From: Corella eumyota | Taxonomy: Eukaryota; Chordata; Ascidiacea; Phlebobranchia; Corellidae | Direction of reading: 5' to 3' | Length of the DNA: 64,000 bases | Assembly (NCBI GenBank): GCA_963082875.1 | Contig: OY720100.1 | Span: 1,798,001 to 1,862,000, forward strand | Shown here: piece after piece, positions 19,804 through 33,000 of the stretch | Position numbering within the stretch: position 1 is the stretch's first letter | Layout: each line of letters opens with the position of its first letter | Translations under genes and position numbers: made by a program | The notes under the pieces: generated by a model | What the model was told of the DNA's origin: nothing | Seen by the model: only the letters and a program-made list of their open reading frames with translations | Databases searched by the model: none

Positions 19804-22800
19804 TTAAATATGGTAAACTTTATTAATATCAACATCTCCATACTTGACATAACTACCATCAGAGGGCCAGGTTAATTCATTATTATTATACCCAAGATTA
19901 CATCGCTTTCGTTGTTGTATTTGTTGAAACAAAGTGTTTTTACTTCTTGATTTCTGATCTATAGGGGGGGGTAAACAAATACGGAGTTTGTTTAAAAGGT
20001 GGCCAGGCCAAAATGCATTAGGAACTGGGCGATCACGAATCCATTCTTTCTCAATAGAGCTAAAACAAAATATATTATAAGTTATTTATATGTTACTGCA
20101 CCAACTTTACAGCCTAATATTAGTAAACTTTAGTTAACTAGCCCTAGACATAGGCCTTTAACAATGATTTCAGTGGTGGCAATATTTGAGCATTTTTAAT
20201 TGAGATTGTTACTTATCCTGTCTAGTCAACTAATTAGTTATTTAATTTTAATAAACCACATTATGAGGTTTCCAATAATTTTTTGACAAAACACATAAAA
20301 TTTGGTTGTGATATTATTCTACTTTAAAGCTGACATGACTTACTTCGTTATTTTCTCATATTCTTCAAAACTCAGCCAGCAATCGACTTTTCTTGTAACA
20401 ATTGCCCGACCAGTTGATAAGTTCATTTGATGTCTGCAAAGATATAACCACAATGTTAAAATTATTTTTTGGAACTTAACTCTTAGGGGCTACACTACTT
20501 TTATCACCATAGGTTATATTAAAGGGGTTTCAAAATTTGGTTATAAGTTTAAATGTAGAAGGAATAAAGCTGTTAGGGATTTGCTTACTTGCATGTAAAA
20601 GTATAAGGCATACATGGGTTTATTTTTTACATGGATTCGTTGTTTAGTAAAAAGTTATTCTTAGATTTTTACCTTTCTGGCATGACATCACGTAACCGTG
20701 GCAACGTTATTAAACTCGGTTCATCTTTTATTTGAATTTCGGGTGTTAATCTTTGGCTTGTCTCAATTTCAAGATTTCTTCTCTAAAAGTTCGGATACAA
20801 GAATTAAAACATCACATTTCAACAAAAAATGTGAATAAACTATCAAATTTTCATGCATTGTACTGTAGCTTATTTTACTTAAAAAAAACTATTAATTTTT
20901 GTATAGGCCTACTTGGATTTAAATATGTATTTGGAATATCAATTTTTAAAAATAAATACTCGAATAAAATTTTTAGTGGATAACTGACTAAAACATGATT
21001 TATTGCTGTACCATTTTACTAAATCTAAAACTATCTTTTATTTTAAAAATGTAAGTACATTTTATTAAAATAAATCTTTCTGTACCTTATGGGACAACTT
21101 AAGCTTGCTTTTATCCTGAACTTTAAGTTTTGGAAAAAAACTTTTTTTACTCTGTCTCATACTTGTACTAGGTGTTGCTAAGTCTGATATAACTGAAGCT
21201 TGGCTGCTGTATTTATCATAAGAATCTGATGAAGTTGTGGCTGCAAAATCTAATATATCCTGAACCTTGAAGCTTAGACTTTCATTGGATAATTTGTTGC
21301 TTATATTAAATGAACTGTTGCTATTAGGTGGTGAGATGTTCTTAGAGCTTGTTTGTTTGATTATTGGTGAAAGAATGGGTGATAATTGTTCTTTTGTCTG
21401 AAGCAAATATTTCAACAAAAGTTTTAAAATTTTATGTTTAAATACTCTTCTTTTAAATATTTTTATCTTATACTCTTTTACAATTTGCTTGAATTTTTAT
21501 TTATATCTTTTTTAAAGTGACTTTCTGGGACAGGGCTTAATTGGTTAGATCATTAAAGTAATTGTAAACCTAAAACCTTAAAATTTAACCTGTCTTCTTG
21601 GCTTTTTCTTTTCTTTTGGTTTCCAAAAATCTTTGCTCAAAATTTCTGAGGGTTGTCGTAATTTGACCTCGGGTTTAAAAGTCATAGGAAGGTCATCAGG
21701 GTGAAGTAAAACTTTACGTAGAAGGTGCTCAGTAAGGGGAACTCCTCTTTGTTCACAGAGTTTAACTATCTCGTTATATTCAGCCAATCTAAATTAAAAA
21801 CATTTTTAAAATAGTCACAAGTTTTAATTTTGTTTAATTTCACTTGTTAAGTCTCTAATTGAGGCTAAATTTTATTCTATGGCTGTATTTATTTAATAAT
21901 TACCCGTTAGTGAGTGCTATAAAAGGTAGGCCTTACCTATTTTCTTTGTGCTTTTGAAGCGAATTTTCTTCAGAAATGCTGTGGTGTTGAATCTTAGATT
22001 TCTGTTGAAACAAATTTATTTATTTGTCTTTGAGTTTAGTAAGTGAAACATACAAGCTTGTTTTATGCGTAACCCAATATGGTTAGTTTGTTTTAAACTT
22101 ACTAATTTAGTGGTTGGTGTGTGTTTGGAAAAAGGAAAATTTTTCAAGGATGATCTAAAAATCAAAACTTTATTTCTGCTTTAACTTGAAAAAGGTAATT
22201 TATTTTTAAATAAATGAGGCCGACTTCACGACCTAAACATAGAGTAACATTTGTTACCACAACCCAATCTCAAGTTGCCTTTTGCAGTTTGGGATATTAT
22301 AGATTATAACTGCCTCATAATTAAACTGCTGATTGATTTTTGGTTTGGTAGGAGTTAATACCATTTATAGCATCTTAAAAAATCTTATGTTGTTAAGCCA
22401 CATGTTTCAACCACTACACCAAGCTGCAAGTTATAAGTTTTACCTTAAACATTTATAAAACATTTGATTGGCCCTTCTTGAGTTTTTGTAAAAATGTTTT
22501 AATATTTCTTCAATTTCAAGATTGGTCATCGCAATTTTCCTTTGAAGCTAAAAATAACATTTAATGCTCAAAATTTTTGTTATAATAAAACTTTGATGTA
22601 GTTAAAAAATAATAAATTTTTTGCAGCCCTTATAGTAAAAATTTTTTATATATTTTTAGTCAAAAATGTAGTTTGACCAGAGCTGTGGTAATCGTTTTTA
22701 AATGATACACAAGTGTAATATTATAATACAAATACCCAACACAATATTGGTGGAAGTTTTAATACATATTTTTTATTCTTTAAACACACAGCACAACTTA

Positions 22801-24633
22801 CAGCATCCAATCCCTCCTTACATTGCTTGTAATTGATAAACTTTTCCTCCCCAAAATATTTGTCAACGTCAAGATCATTGTTCCACAAATATTCACTGAT
22901 TCTGGATATTGTTGGTTGTATGTAAAGTGGGCATAGCATAAAAGGAGATTGCTGGGAATCAAATGATATGGTTGAAGAACTCTAAATGGAAAAAATGGTT
23001 TAGAAATAGTTTATACTGTTTATAATGCATTACATTTAACCGGCATTTAACCTATGTGGGGAGGTGGTAAGAACACATGAGGTTGTGGGTTCAATCCACA
23101 CTGCTCTCATGCTGTGTTCTTACCGTTTATAGCACCTTACTCAAGGGCGCTATAAATGGTATGAGCTCCTGCTTAGCTAGAACTTAATCAGCAGCATAAG
23201 AACGGGCAATTATAATCAATATAATATCCCAAACTGCTAAAGGCAACTTGAGACTGGGTCGAGTAACTAATGTTACTTTATGTTTAGGTTGCGCATTCGA
23301 ACCTCTACTATTGAGGATAAGGATATATACAAAAAAAAACATAAGTGTGCTACAACATAAATGCAATTGGAATTAAACTCAGGCACTTTTGTTGTGAAAC
23401 TAACCTTCAAAACTAAAAGTAGAAAATTTTATAAATATGAAGTGACAAAACTATTAAATATTAACTAATTTAATAAAACACTGACCTCAGAGTTATCTCC
23501 CTTATTTTTCTCCTTATTCACCAAATTACTTAAAACCCTTTCCTCCAAGGTTGTTTTGTTTGGTTTCCTTCTTAACCACCCGACATTTAACCCCATGTTA
23601 TCGAGTCCTTTGCGTAATTTCATTCGTTCCTGAAGCCATGTTTTATCACTTGTACTGTCCGTCTAAAAATAGTTACTCTGTTTAATTACATATACACTCT
23701 ATTTATCTATAAACACTGTTCATTTACTTGGTTATTTAGGTATAGACCTCAAGTATAAAATTTAATATCAGTAACATTAACCAAGTCTTAGATTGCAATA
23801 GTTCAATGTTATTAACTTTGAAAAATATTGTTTTTGGTAAACTGGTTTATTGGTTATAAGGCTGACAATGACTAACAAATGATAAGTATATAGAAATTAC
23901 AATCAAAACTATAGAATTAAACCTATTTTAAAAACTCATTAGCACCAAAGAATAAATTTAATATACCTCTTCTTCGGTTTCCTTTATCCCAACTCTTTTA
24001 ACCTTGTTGTTGTTGGCATAATAAGAGGGAAGTTGTAGTTTTATATCAGTGTGATAATCTCGTGTTATATTTGTATCTGTGGGTTCAGAAAAAGGATCTC
24101 CATCGTTGAAGTGGACTCTTCTGATGTCTTTTCTTGGACCTAAATAACATTTGTTATAAAAAAAATTAAAATCATTAATTTGAAATATTTGTTCTGAATA
24201 AATAATAAAATTTACTTTTATATTTATTAGGCATAGTCTATAATGTTTAAATATAGTTTTCAAAATTGTAAAATACACAAAAACACGAAATCTTTGTTTA
24301 ATTTAATTTATTTTCATATAGACCTTTAATTTTAATAACTTTTACACACCTAAATTTATATCATTCTTTCTTAAAAAAGTCTTATATTTATCAGGAAATA
24401 ATAATCATATTTTGTATAATTTTTTTACCCAAAATTCTGCACGAAGTTCGATGAAAATGACTCGAGTACAAATCCCGTTTCCGATAGCGACGAATTTGTT
24501 GTTCAATCGGAAGCAGAGCATCCTCGTAAGTTTCAAACAATTCCTTCACCCCTGTGACATCATCAGTTATGATGTCATCCCCTTCTATAGTGTTGTCATG
24601 GTTACTGTAGCTTGTTTGGTGCGTTACAGTCAT
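19804..24633 (-). CDS. Unrecognised 640-residue protein, 12 exons (possibly ciliary)
   Basis: Exons in transcript order: 24633-24429, 24139-23967, 23662-23486, 22981-22802, 22547-22444, 22154-22103, 22001-21937, 21788-21590, 21397-21086, 20782-20673, 20433-20344 and 20059-19804. All phases agree and leave one frame of 640 residues. No signal peptide or membrane segment is visible. Readable patches include an acidic N-terminus, the helical NLEIEEILKHFY, EQRGVPLTEHLLRKVLLHP, a Ser-rich low-complexity region (exon 9), and a C-terminal VPNAFWPGHLLNKLRICLP followed by VKYGDVDINKVYHI. This last part reminds me loosely of EFCAB12-type proteins, but I cannot confirm it and see no EF-hand loop. It lies head-to-tail downstream of the ciliary gene CIMIP1. 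Splicing is well supported; function is unknown. Confidence 0.75.
22217..22430 (-). mobile_element. tRNA-derived SINE
   Basis: This minus-strand copy lies between exons 5 and 6 of the 12-exon gene. It has CTTGGTGTAGTGGTTGAAAC at its head (22,430 end) and CATAGAGTAACATTTGTTAC plus GTTTGGGATATTATAGATTA read on the plus strand. Confidence 0.7.
23056..23330 (+). mobile_element. tRNA-derived SINE
   Basis: This copy in an intron of the 12-exon gene keeps GAGGTGGTAAGAACACATGA, the B box GGGTTCAATCC, the conserved middle CTATAAATGGTATGAGCTCC and the tail TATTGAGGATAAGGATATAT. Confidence 0.75.
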
Positions 24634-25065
24634 TCTTAACTTGTTTTAAGTTAGGCCTTACATCTAAATTAGAACAGAATACAAAACATTGATTATTGTG
24701 CACAGTGAGATAATTTGTGTGGTGATGTGAGGGAAGGATATATTTATGACAACACTAAACATTAAAAATGTGCATACATAATTGGTTCAAAAAATACTAT
24801 TATTGTTTTTTAAATATAACTTTTATAAACATGAAATAAATTTGTTATAATTTCTATATTTAGGACGGAAAATATGATTTCAAAACATGGCTTTAATTTC
24901 ATCTAATTATTTGACTATCTATTTAATCTCTTAATATGGCTTGAGTGCAGATGACAGATATTACAACAACAAAAAACAGACACAATTATTGCAGAAAACA
25001 ACACTATTTTGTGATAAATTAAAAATATACATTTTATTAGAAATTATTTTTAGTTGAAAAAGTTT
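24634..25065. other. Gap between two minus-strand genes
   Basis: AT-rich 430 bp holding the CIMIP1 3' UTR and the promoter of the 12-exon gene. Nothing else is recognised. Confidence 0.5.
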
Positions 25066-25479
25066 TTATAGGATGCCCTCCTGTGGCCATTTTAGTTGTT
25101 TAACGAGACCCCCCTTTCCTTTAGCATAGGATCCGTAAATTTCAAGTTTACAGTCAGGTTTAGTTGACCTCCAGCCTACAAATCCAGTCGTTGTTTCAGG
25201 GTAGGTAGGACATTTTCCAACCTTAATATATTTCTCAATGGGAGTTATGGGAGGTAGTCTTAATTCTTCTGGCATCTCAATTTTTGGTTTTTCTTGTTTA
25301 GGCTTAGGAGGCAGAACGTCTTGCGCCAATTCCTTGTACGTTTTCGTCATAAAGCCCCAATTGTCGGGCCATTTTTTCGACGCCGACCATTCCATATGAA
25401 CATGACTTTTCCAAATTTCATCATTCGCTACGTAATTGCAACCAGCAACTTGCCTTCCTACTGCTGCTTTAGCCGCCAT
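25066..25479 (-). CDS. CIMIP1: Ciliary microtubule inner protein 1 (C20orf85 family), single coding exon
   Basis: A single open exon of 137 residues matches human C20orf85 (CIMIP1, 137 residues) nearly end to end. Shared features are NDEIWK near the N-terminus, WPDNWGFMTKTYKEL, PKIEMPEELRLPPITPIEKY, TTTGFVGWRS and the C-terminal LKWPQEG. The family binds inside axonemal doublet microtubules of motile cilia. No introns interrupt the coding part; upstream non-coding exons cannot be excluded. It diverges from the MARVEL gene across about 640 bp. Confidence 0.93.
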   Translation of the reverse strand: MAAKAAVGRQVAGCNYVANDEIWKSHVHMEWSASKKWPDNWGFMTKTYKELAQDVLPPKPKQEKPKIEMPEELRLPPITPIEKYIKVGKCPTYPETTTGFVGWRSTKPDCKLEIYGSYAKGKGGLVKQLKWPQEGIL

Positions 25480-26115
25480 TTTAACTCTAAAAATTCGATT
25501 TTTTAAAGTCTTTGATGTCTAGTTCTCAAGTGGGTTCGAATTGTTGTGTTTTTTAACTCTTAGAGGTTGTTTATTATCGCGTGACTTAATTTAATTAAAC
25601 GAATTCGATATGTTTCTAAACAATCAAACATTGTTGTATTAAATCCGCGCCAGTGCGTGGCCGTGTCCTAGCAACAATCTAGAGAAATCTTATAACACAA
25701 TTTAAATTTAAATTTAAAGTTGACTTTTTGTATTTCTTATTTAGGTAAAAAGTTTGCAAAAAATAAGTAATTTTAAGGTAATTTTATATTTTATTTACCG
25801 TTTAATATCAATATTTGATTGTAATGATTGATTGGGTTAAACAACTAATTTAAAACTGCCCAAGGCAAGTGCATTTTTCTTTAAATTATAAACAGCCTGA
25901 GAGCCGGTAAATTAAGTTCAAGTTGCTTTATTACAGGCTATAAACATAAGCACTTTGCGTTGTATATTAGAAAACCCAGCGTGGTATTTACGTCAGTAAG
26001 TCGAAATTAAACCGATCCGCCTTTCTCACTCAAACAAGAGAAAAGAATTTTCGCATAGGAGTGCTAAAGTGGTTCGTTGTCGAGTTGTGGTAGTTGTTCA
26101 GTAGATGTTTCGAAC
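25480..26115. promoter_or_regulatory. Divergent promoter region CIMIP1 / MARVEL gene
   Basis: This 636 bp gap between two divergent starts must contain both promoters. CTAGCAACAATC near 25,670 resembles half an RFX X-box, which would suit a ciliary gene, but this is a weak motif reading. Confidence 0.4.
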
Positions 26116-28883
26116 ATGACGGGCGAGGATAGAAGACCGGTAGGCTGTACGTATAACTCAGGTTATCCGAAAACATTACCAGCAATATTGAAGATAGTGC
26201 AAGCAGTAAGTAAATGCTTAATTTTTTAGCAGTCACCTTTTAAGTTTATAAATATTTAGGTTTATTTTGCAAATTGGTTTTAAAATAGTTAATTTAAGCG
26301 ATTATTATTATGTTTTGTTTGTTCATTACTTTATGACCAAACAAAACATTGTTTTAGTGGTCTAGATTTTAGATTATTGACGTCATAATTTAAGACTTAT
26401 TCGGAAATAATTAACCTGAATAATTTGCAATCGTTTCTCGTAACTGAGAGTTCAATGGCGTTTGTTTTACAACAATTCTATAAATAATTCAAATATGTTA
26501 AACACTGTGACGTCATAATAATATTTGTGTTTGCTGCAAAAAATCGTTGCATTCCTTTTGCTTGCTCGAGCGTGAAGATAATTATAAATTTCAAACCTCA
26601 AATTCGAACGCAGAGAACCAACAAACGTCATATTCGGTCCATTGTCTTAAGTTACGGTTCGTCGCGGAGGAATACCGGTTAGTCTGTGGGTAAATCTTGT
26701 GTTCTACTTTCAGCATTACGCACTAATTCGTGTTAAGCTTGTTTTTACAACTGTACTTCTATGACGTCATAAAATAGTATAGATAACGTCATACTAAAAA
26801 GTTTGATACTTGTTTAATCTTAAAAACATTAAAATTTATTGAAGTTTAAAACAATTAAATGGGTATATTAATGTCGTTTTAAAATGGTGTAATGACGACA
26901 TTTTCAAATGGGTATAATAATGTCATTTTAAAACTGTATATTGACGTCATATTTTAACATCTTTATGAAATTTTGGCGGGAAACTATAAAACACGAAGGT
27001 TAAATTAACTTATTTCAAACTGAACAAGTTTTTAAACTTCAAAAACTTTTGTAGTTTTGTTTTAAGTGCTTATTGGCGTAGAATAAAGTAAGGCCAACAT
27101 TTGATTAACGTTTCGTATTTTAACAGGCTTAAAATAGGTTAATTTTTAATTACTACAACCCACCCTTAAGTTGTGGCTGCTAAATGTATTAATAACTCGT
27201 TATCATCAGCTGTTTAATAATATGTCCATGCGAATTATATAATAACCAAATAGTTAAGTTATTAAACTTACCTATGGCGATGCTACATATCTGGTAGCAA
27301 CTTACAAATGTTATAACTGATCGTATCTTATATTTGCATTAGCGCATATTTAAGATAGTGACGTCACAGAGACATGTTTTAAAAGCTTGTTAACGTAAAC
27401 AAAGAACGATGTAAATGTATGTTCAAGATATAGTATTTCAAATTGTTTATGTAAATATTAGTGTTATAATAACATAAAATTATATAAAACATTATATTAA
27501 GCTTATTTAAAGCCTTTTTAGCAAAAGATTACCGCATTACCTCGAAATGTATTATCTCCAATGTGGGAAGGACAATTTTAGGCCCAATTAGGCCAAAATA
27601 CAATAATTACACATTAAATATTATTACCATAATTTGATGTCGATGTTTTTATTTTTATTCAGGTGTTTAGCTTGATTGCATATTTATGTGTCGCTTGCGC
27701 CCCCTGGTGGACGTTAAAAAGTCAATCTGGGCTTAGGTAAGATTAGTTTTATTAAAAAATGTAAAATTTGTAGAAATCCTGTTTTAAGACAGTGTGTTAT
27801 ATATATACGAACAACTCAACTATAATTATTGTTTAAAGGTATTTTGAATGGGTATGCATGTGGCATATGTGGTCTGTCATTATTCTCTACTTAATTGTTC
27901 TCTTGAATGTTCACCATCGATTCTCATGCATTGACTGGCATCTTACGGTAGGTTTTATCATTCAAAATGTGGTAATAAAGGGTCTTTTATTAAGTGTTTT
28001 CTCTTTGAATGTAAATATTAATTTTTATGCATTTTACACTTACTATTTATTTATTGTTTTGTATTCTTTATGTTTTTTATTTAAATTTTATATATGTATA
28101 TATATTATATATATGTTATAAATTATTTAAATTATTTAAATGTTTTTTCAGTGTTAAAAGTAACTTAAAATATAGTAGTTTTACCTAGAATTGTAAAATG
28201 CAAAAGGTTACCGAAAACCTTCACATTAAATTCCAAAGCATTAATGAAAACCTTCCATTAGCATTACCTGATAATATTTTTATGACATCATAAAAATAAA
28301 AATAATTTTTTTGTAATTTGATAAAAATAGTCTCAAAATCAGTCTAGAAGTTAATCGATTTGTTAACAAAAACCTTCGCGCCTTTCAATATTGTCCGATT
28401 ATTATGACGTCATAAATTGAGTAATTATTGTTTATAGGAATTGATTCATTACGTTCTTGCTTCGATATTTTACTTTATTGGGGCAATCGTGGCAGCTGTT
28501 TTTGCTTTGAACCCTTCGCTCATCGCCGGAGCCGTGAGTAATCGAGGATAAACTATTATTTTTATTATTTTTAGAAAATTACGTCATAATTGATAAGGTT
28601 TTCTTTTGCATTTTTACGAAAAAAAATATTAATTAGTGTCACCAAATTAAAAAATTTACCTAAAATTTGCATAATTTTTAAAATGCATGACTATTCCTAG
28701 CTAAAAATGTTAGTTTTTTATGAAAAAAAAAGTTTAAAAAAATGATAAAGTTGATTGTCTAAAATTAATTGTTTCATTGTGTTTCAGATAATGGGGTTTG
28801 TTTGTTTTTTCTTGTACGTTGCCGGTGGTTATCTTGCTTTTAGATTATGGAAAACATTAGGCCCAGATCCTGTTCAAGTCTAA
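26116..28883 (+). CDS. Four-span MARVEL-type membrane protein
   Basis: Exons 26116-26205, 27663-27736, 27839-27947, 28438-28533 and 28788-28883 give 154 residues. Four hydrophobic segments follow a short hydrophilic N-terminus: VFSLIAYLCVACAPWW, MWSVIILYLIVLLNV, YVLASIFYFIGAIVAAVFAL and IMGFVCFFLYVAGGYLAF. This spacing, with aromatic residues between spans 2 and 3, fits the MARVEL fold of plasmolipin, MAL and CMTM proteins, which act in membrane apposition and vesicle traffic. Exon borders fall near span borders. I cannot say which vertebrate subfamily it belongs to. Introns 1 and 3 carry TGACGTCA sites. Confidence 0.8.
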
Positions 28884-30069
28884 CCGCTAGACGGTGTTGT
28901 AAGCCATGTGATGTCATATAGGCTATAATTAAGTTTGTAGCAAGTTATTGTGAATTTCTTGGTATTTTAAACGTACTTTAAATGTGTAAGGGTATTATTT
29001 GATTAAAATTTATTTAAATTTTGTTTTATGTTATGTTTTAGTTTTTTTTATTGTTTTTTTTTAACAGATTTGCTGCTTCTTGAATTTGTTTATTCATAAA
29101 ATAAAAGCGTTTTTATTTTTTTTGCTAAATTTTTTACAGTTTCCGTTTATTAAAACACAAATGTTTTTATTTTTAAAAGTCTTTATTATACAATGACCTC
29201 ATAATACTAATACTATTTCGTATATAGTACATACGCTATCGGCGCGGTGTAGTGACCATAACATTGACTTTATTACGTCACAATGTCCAGGAATAAAAAA
29301 AATTTTAATTGACCTTTATTAGGATAAATAAATTTGACATTTTAAAGAAATAATATTTTTAAAATAACTTTTGCGTTAAATTGTCCGCAGGGCAAATAAT
29401 TTAGGTTTTAGTTTTACTACAAAGTTAATAAATTGCTTGCTAAAATTTAATTTATTACAAATAAAAAACAACATCATGGTAGTATGACGTCATACTTCCG
29501 ACTTGTCGTGACAAAATCTTAGGTAACATAACAAACATCTCATTATGCGCCAAAAAACTGAAATATTTTAAAAATTTCGTTTTTTTGAGTCGTGAAAATA
29601 TTTACTTCTTGCTTCATTAGAGCAGCAAAGTCGAGGCGTGTTTCTTACGACCAATCAGATTGCAGTAAACAGCTGACTTGTTTTGTCATAATGCAGCATT
29701 ATTCGGTTAAATTTACCAGAATGGGTGAATCATTCGGCAGTTTAACCTAACTGGTTGTAAATTAATTAGTTTAACGACTTCAGCCAAAAACATGACATTT
29801 AACTGTTTCCGTTTTTTTATAATGACGTGTATCATGTTTATTGTGACGTAGATTAGGTTATTTATGATGTTGTTTAATTATAAGCTGTACTACGTTAAAT
29901 TAATATAAAAAGGTTTTGCCTTAAAAAGCAAAGATTTTAATCTTAAAAATTAATTTAGATTAAGTTTCATATTAGTGACATCACATTAGTTTAGGCTTCT
30001 AAGCATTTTAGTAAAAAAAACTAGACTAGTTTGAGTTTTATCAGTTTAAAAAAAGTCAATTGTGACGTC
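28884..30069. other. MARVEL gene to HAL gap
   Basis: This 1.2 kb gap holds the MARVEL 3' UTR and the HAL upstream region. One TGACGTCA lies near 29,484. Around 29,640-29,700 there is a less AT-rich stretch (ACCAATCAGATTGCAG) containing a CCAAT box, perhaps promoter sequence. No gene is seen. Confidence 0.5.
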
Positions 30070-33000
30070 ATGAAATTGTACGTTAAGTTTGGAGATAAAT
30101 GGATTGTTGTTCCATGCTTGACTGAACATGTAACTGTGGGTGACGTAATCACTGGAGCGAAACAAAGGTTTCGTGAACTCGAAATACACGTCACAGATAA
30201 GGTAATAACGTTGTAATTCAAATTTGTGACGTCATTTAAATAAATATTATATTTCTATTGTTGTCACAGGAATCTACTCTAACGTCATCAGGTGGTCATA
30301 TCGTGTATAGTAATAGTGACGTGATCACAAACGTTTTGGAAGATCAACAATTTCTCGAACTAAGTAAAACTTCACTTTTTGTTTAACAATAATAATTTAT
30401 GACGTCATTTACTTTATTATTTGGTCATTGCAGGAGATCCAACTAAACCAATCTCGCTAGTAGGGGAATTACCGAATATAGTACCAGTAAAAACCAGGTA
30501 GAGTGATTTAATATTGCATCATTTTTTATCTATAGTGATGTAACATTGTTGTTTTTATTTTTTAGCGCGAGATCGCTGCTTGAGGCTAAAAACAAGGTAA
30601 AAAATATAACTTAATATAAAAATTTTTTTTGATGATAATGATTTTATATGACGTCACAGGCTATCATTGTTCTGGATGGGAAATCATTGACAACTGAAGC
30701 TTTGTGTTCGATATCGAACGGAAACTTTAATATCCAGGTTGGTTTATGACGTCACAAAACGTATATCCTCGTTAAACGCTCCTATTAATACTGAAATTAT
30801 GACGTGTATAGTTGTCACGTGATGCAAAAGAGAAGGTTAAACAGTCAAGGGCGATCTTGGATGAAATTGTGGAGCAACATAAAAGTAGGAAAAAAGATTT
30901 TTAATCATTAATTGCCCTAAAAACTTAAACACATTATGGGTTAGTATTTTTGGACAAAATTAAAGCAAATTTTTTTTAAAATCAAAGCTTTTTTTGGTTA
31001 ATTTTTTTTGTTTTTACAACTTGATGAGTTAAATAATTTTTTTAAGTCGTGTATGGAGTTTCCACTGGTTTCGGTAAATTTGCAAGAGTAGCAATTCCCC
31101 ACGATCAACTTGGGTTACTTCAGGACAACTTAATCGAGTCTCATTGTGCCGGGGTCGGTTCCCCATTGAGCCCGGAGAAAACCCGGATGCTTCTGGCGGT
31201 GAGGATAAATATTTTGTGCAAAGGTTATAGCGGGATATCGCCCGATAATCTGGATATTTTGGTTAAAGCTTTCAACAGTAAGTTTACTGTAATATTTATC
31301 TTTGATGGAAAAAGTTTGATCTTAAAAACTATATACAATGCCTAATTTTAATATTATTGTGGTTTTAAGAATTAATAATAATCAAATAACATGTTTTTTG
31401 ATCTTATATATCAAATGCTATCCAGTATCTTGGTGTAGTGGTAAGAACACTTGCTACTATGAAGTCGTAGGTTCAATTCCCACTGCTTTTACGCTGTAGT
31501 GTCCTTGAGTAAGACGCTATAAACGGTATGAACTCCTGCTAAGCCAACACCTTATCGGCAGCACAATTACCGGCCAAATATAATCTAAATCATTTTTAGC
31601 TTTTACAAAAACTTTAAGCTTGTTACTACATACATTAATAATGTTTAATATTAACATAGGTTCATGTTTACCCTGGATCCCAATACAGGGAACCGTTGGT
31701 GCAAGTGGAGACCTGGCACCATTGTCCCACATGGCGTTGGGTCTGTGTGGAAAAGGGAAAATGTGGTCGCCCGAGAGTGGATGGGCAGAGGCGAGTGATG
31801 TGTTAAGCGCTCATGGAATCACTCCGTTAAGTTTAAAGGCAAAAGAAGGTAATTAGTTGTTATTTAATACAGTTGTTATACTATCTTGGTATAAACACAT
31901 TTTTTTAATTGACTTTAATGCATTACTACTCGATTGGTATAGTTTCTTTTATCGTACTGAACTTAAAACGTTTAGTTTAATTTCGAGTATGTCATTGCAT
32001 TCTTAGGTAAAGTGGAAATAAAAATAAACTTTTTTGAACTCCCACATTTTAGGTTTGGCTTTGATTAACGGAACCCAGTTTATATCCTCAATTGGAAGCG
32101 AAGCAGTGGAGCGAGCTAGAAAAATAGCGCTTCAAGCGGACGTTATCACTGCTTTAACACTGGAGGCGCTCAATGGTACGAGCAGGGCTTTTGACGAGGC
32201 TATTCATAACGCCAGGCCACATAAAGGTCAAAAAGAGGTCGCAAAACGGATACGAACTTTATTGCAATACGGTGGACAACAATCTGAGATAACAGGTTAG
32301 TGATGACGTAATACAATGACGTCATTTCTTATAATTTGTTGTAAAATTATTAAAAGATTATATATTTTTATGACGTCATAGTGAACCATCGCGATTGCAA
32401 TCGAGTCCAGGACGCTTACACGTTAAGATGTTGTCCTCAAGTTCACGGTATTGTTCACGACACAATCGCCTTTGTTAAAAGTATCTTGGACGTCGAACTT
32501 AACAGCGCTACAGACAATCCCGTAAGTTGTGACGTCATAATACCAACAAAACTAAAGCACAAATTGTAACGTGGTAACCATGCTATTATGACATCACAGA
32601 TGGTGTTGATCGAACGAGCGGAGACGATTTCGGGCGGTAACTTTCACGGGGAATACCCTGCTAAAGTGCTCGATTATTTGGCGATTGGGGTGAGTGAGTT
32701 GGGTTCGATCAGCGAGCGAAGAATTGAAAGAATGTGCAATCCAGGTTTGGAGTTAAATTAAAATAAATTATCTGTAGAAAAAACCCCACCATCTATAGAA
32801 AAAAACCCGCCTTTAGGTGATGGGTTTTATATTTTATTAGAAAGGGTGTGCTATTGTGTCATGTTAAAACTATTCGCAAAACCTATAGTCTCTAAGAGCA
32901 AAGTGTGGGTTTGTTGCGCCTTGAATCCGAAACCTCTCGGGTCATACACCTATATTAAATATAGTACACCACACTGATAAACCGTAATTAGAAATATTAT

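Noticed and set aside
24634-25065. CIMIP1 and the downstream gene as one trans-spliced operon
   Set aside because: Tunicates do have operons, but the 430-bp spacing is longer than usual for them and the downstream gene shows no clear bare acceptor at its start.
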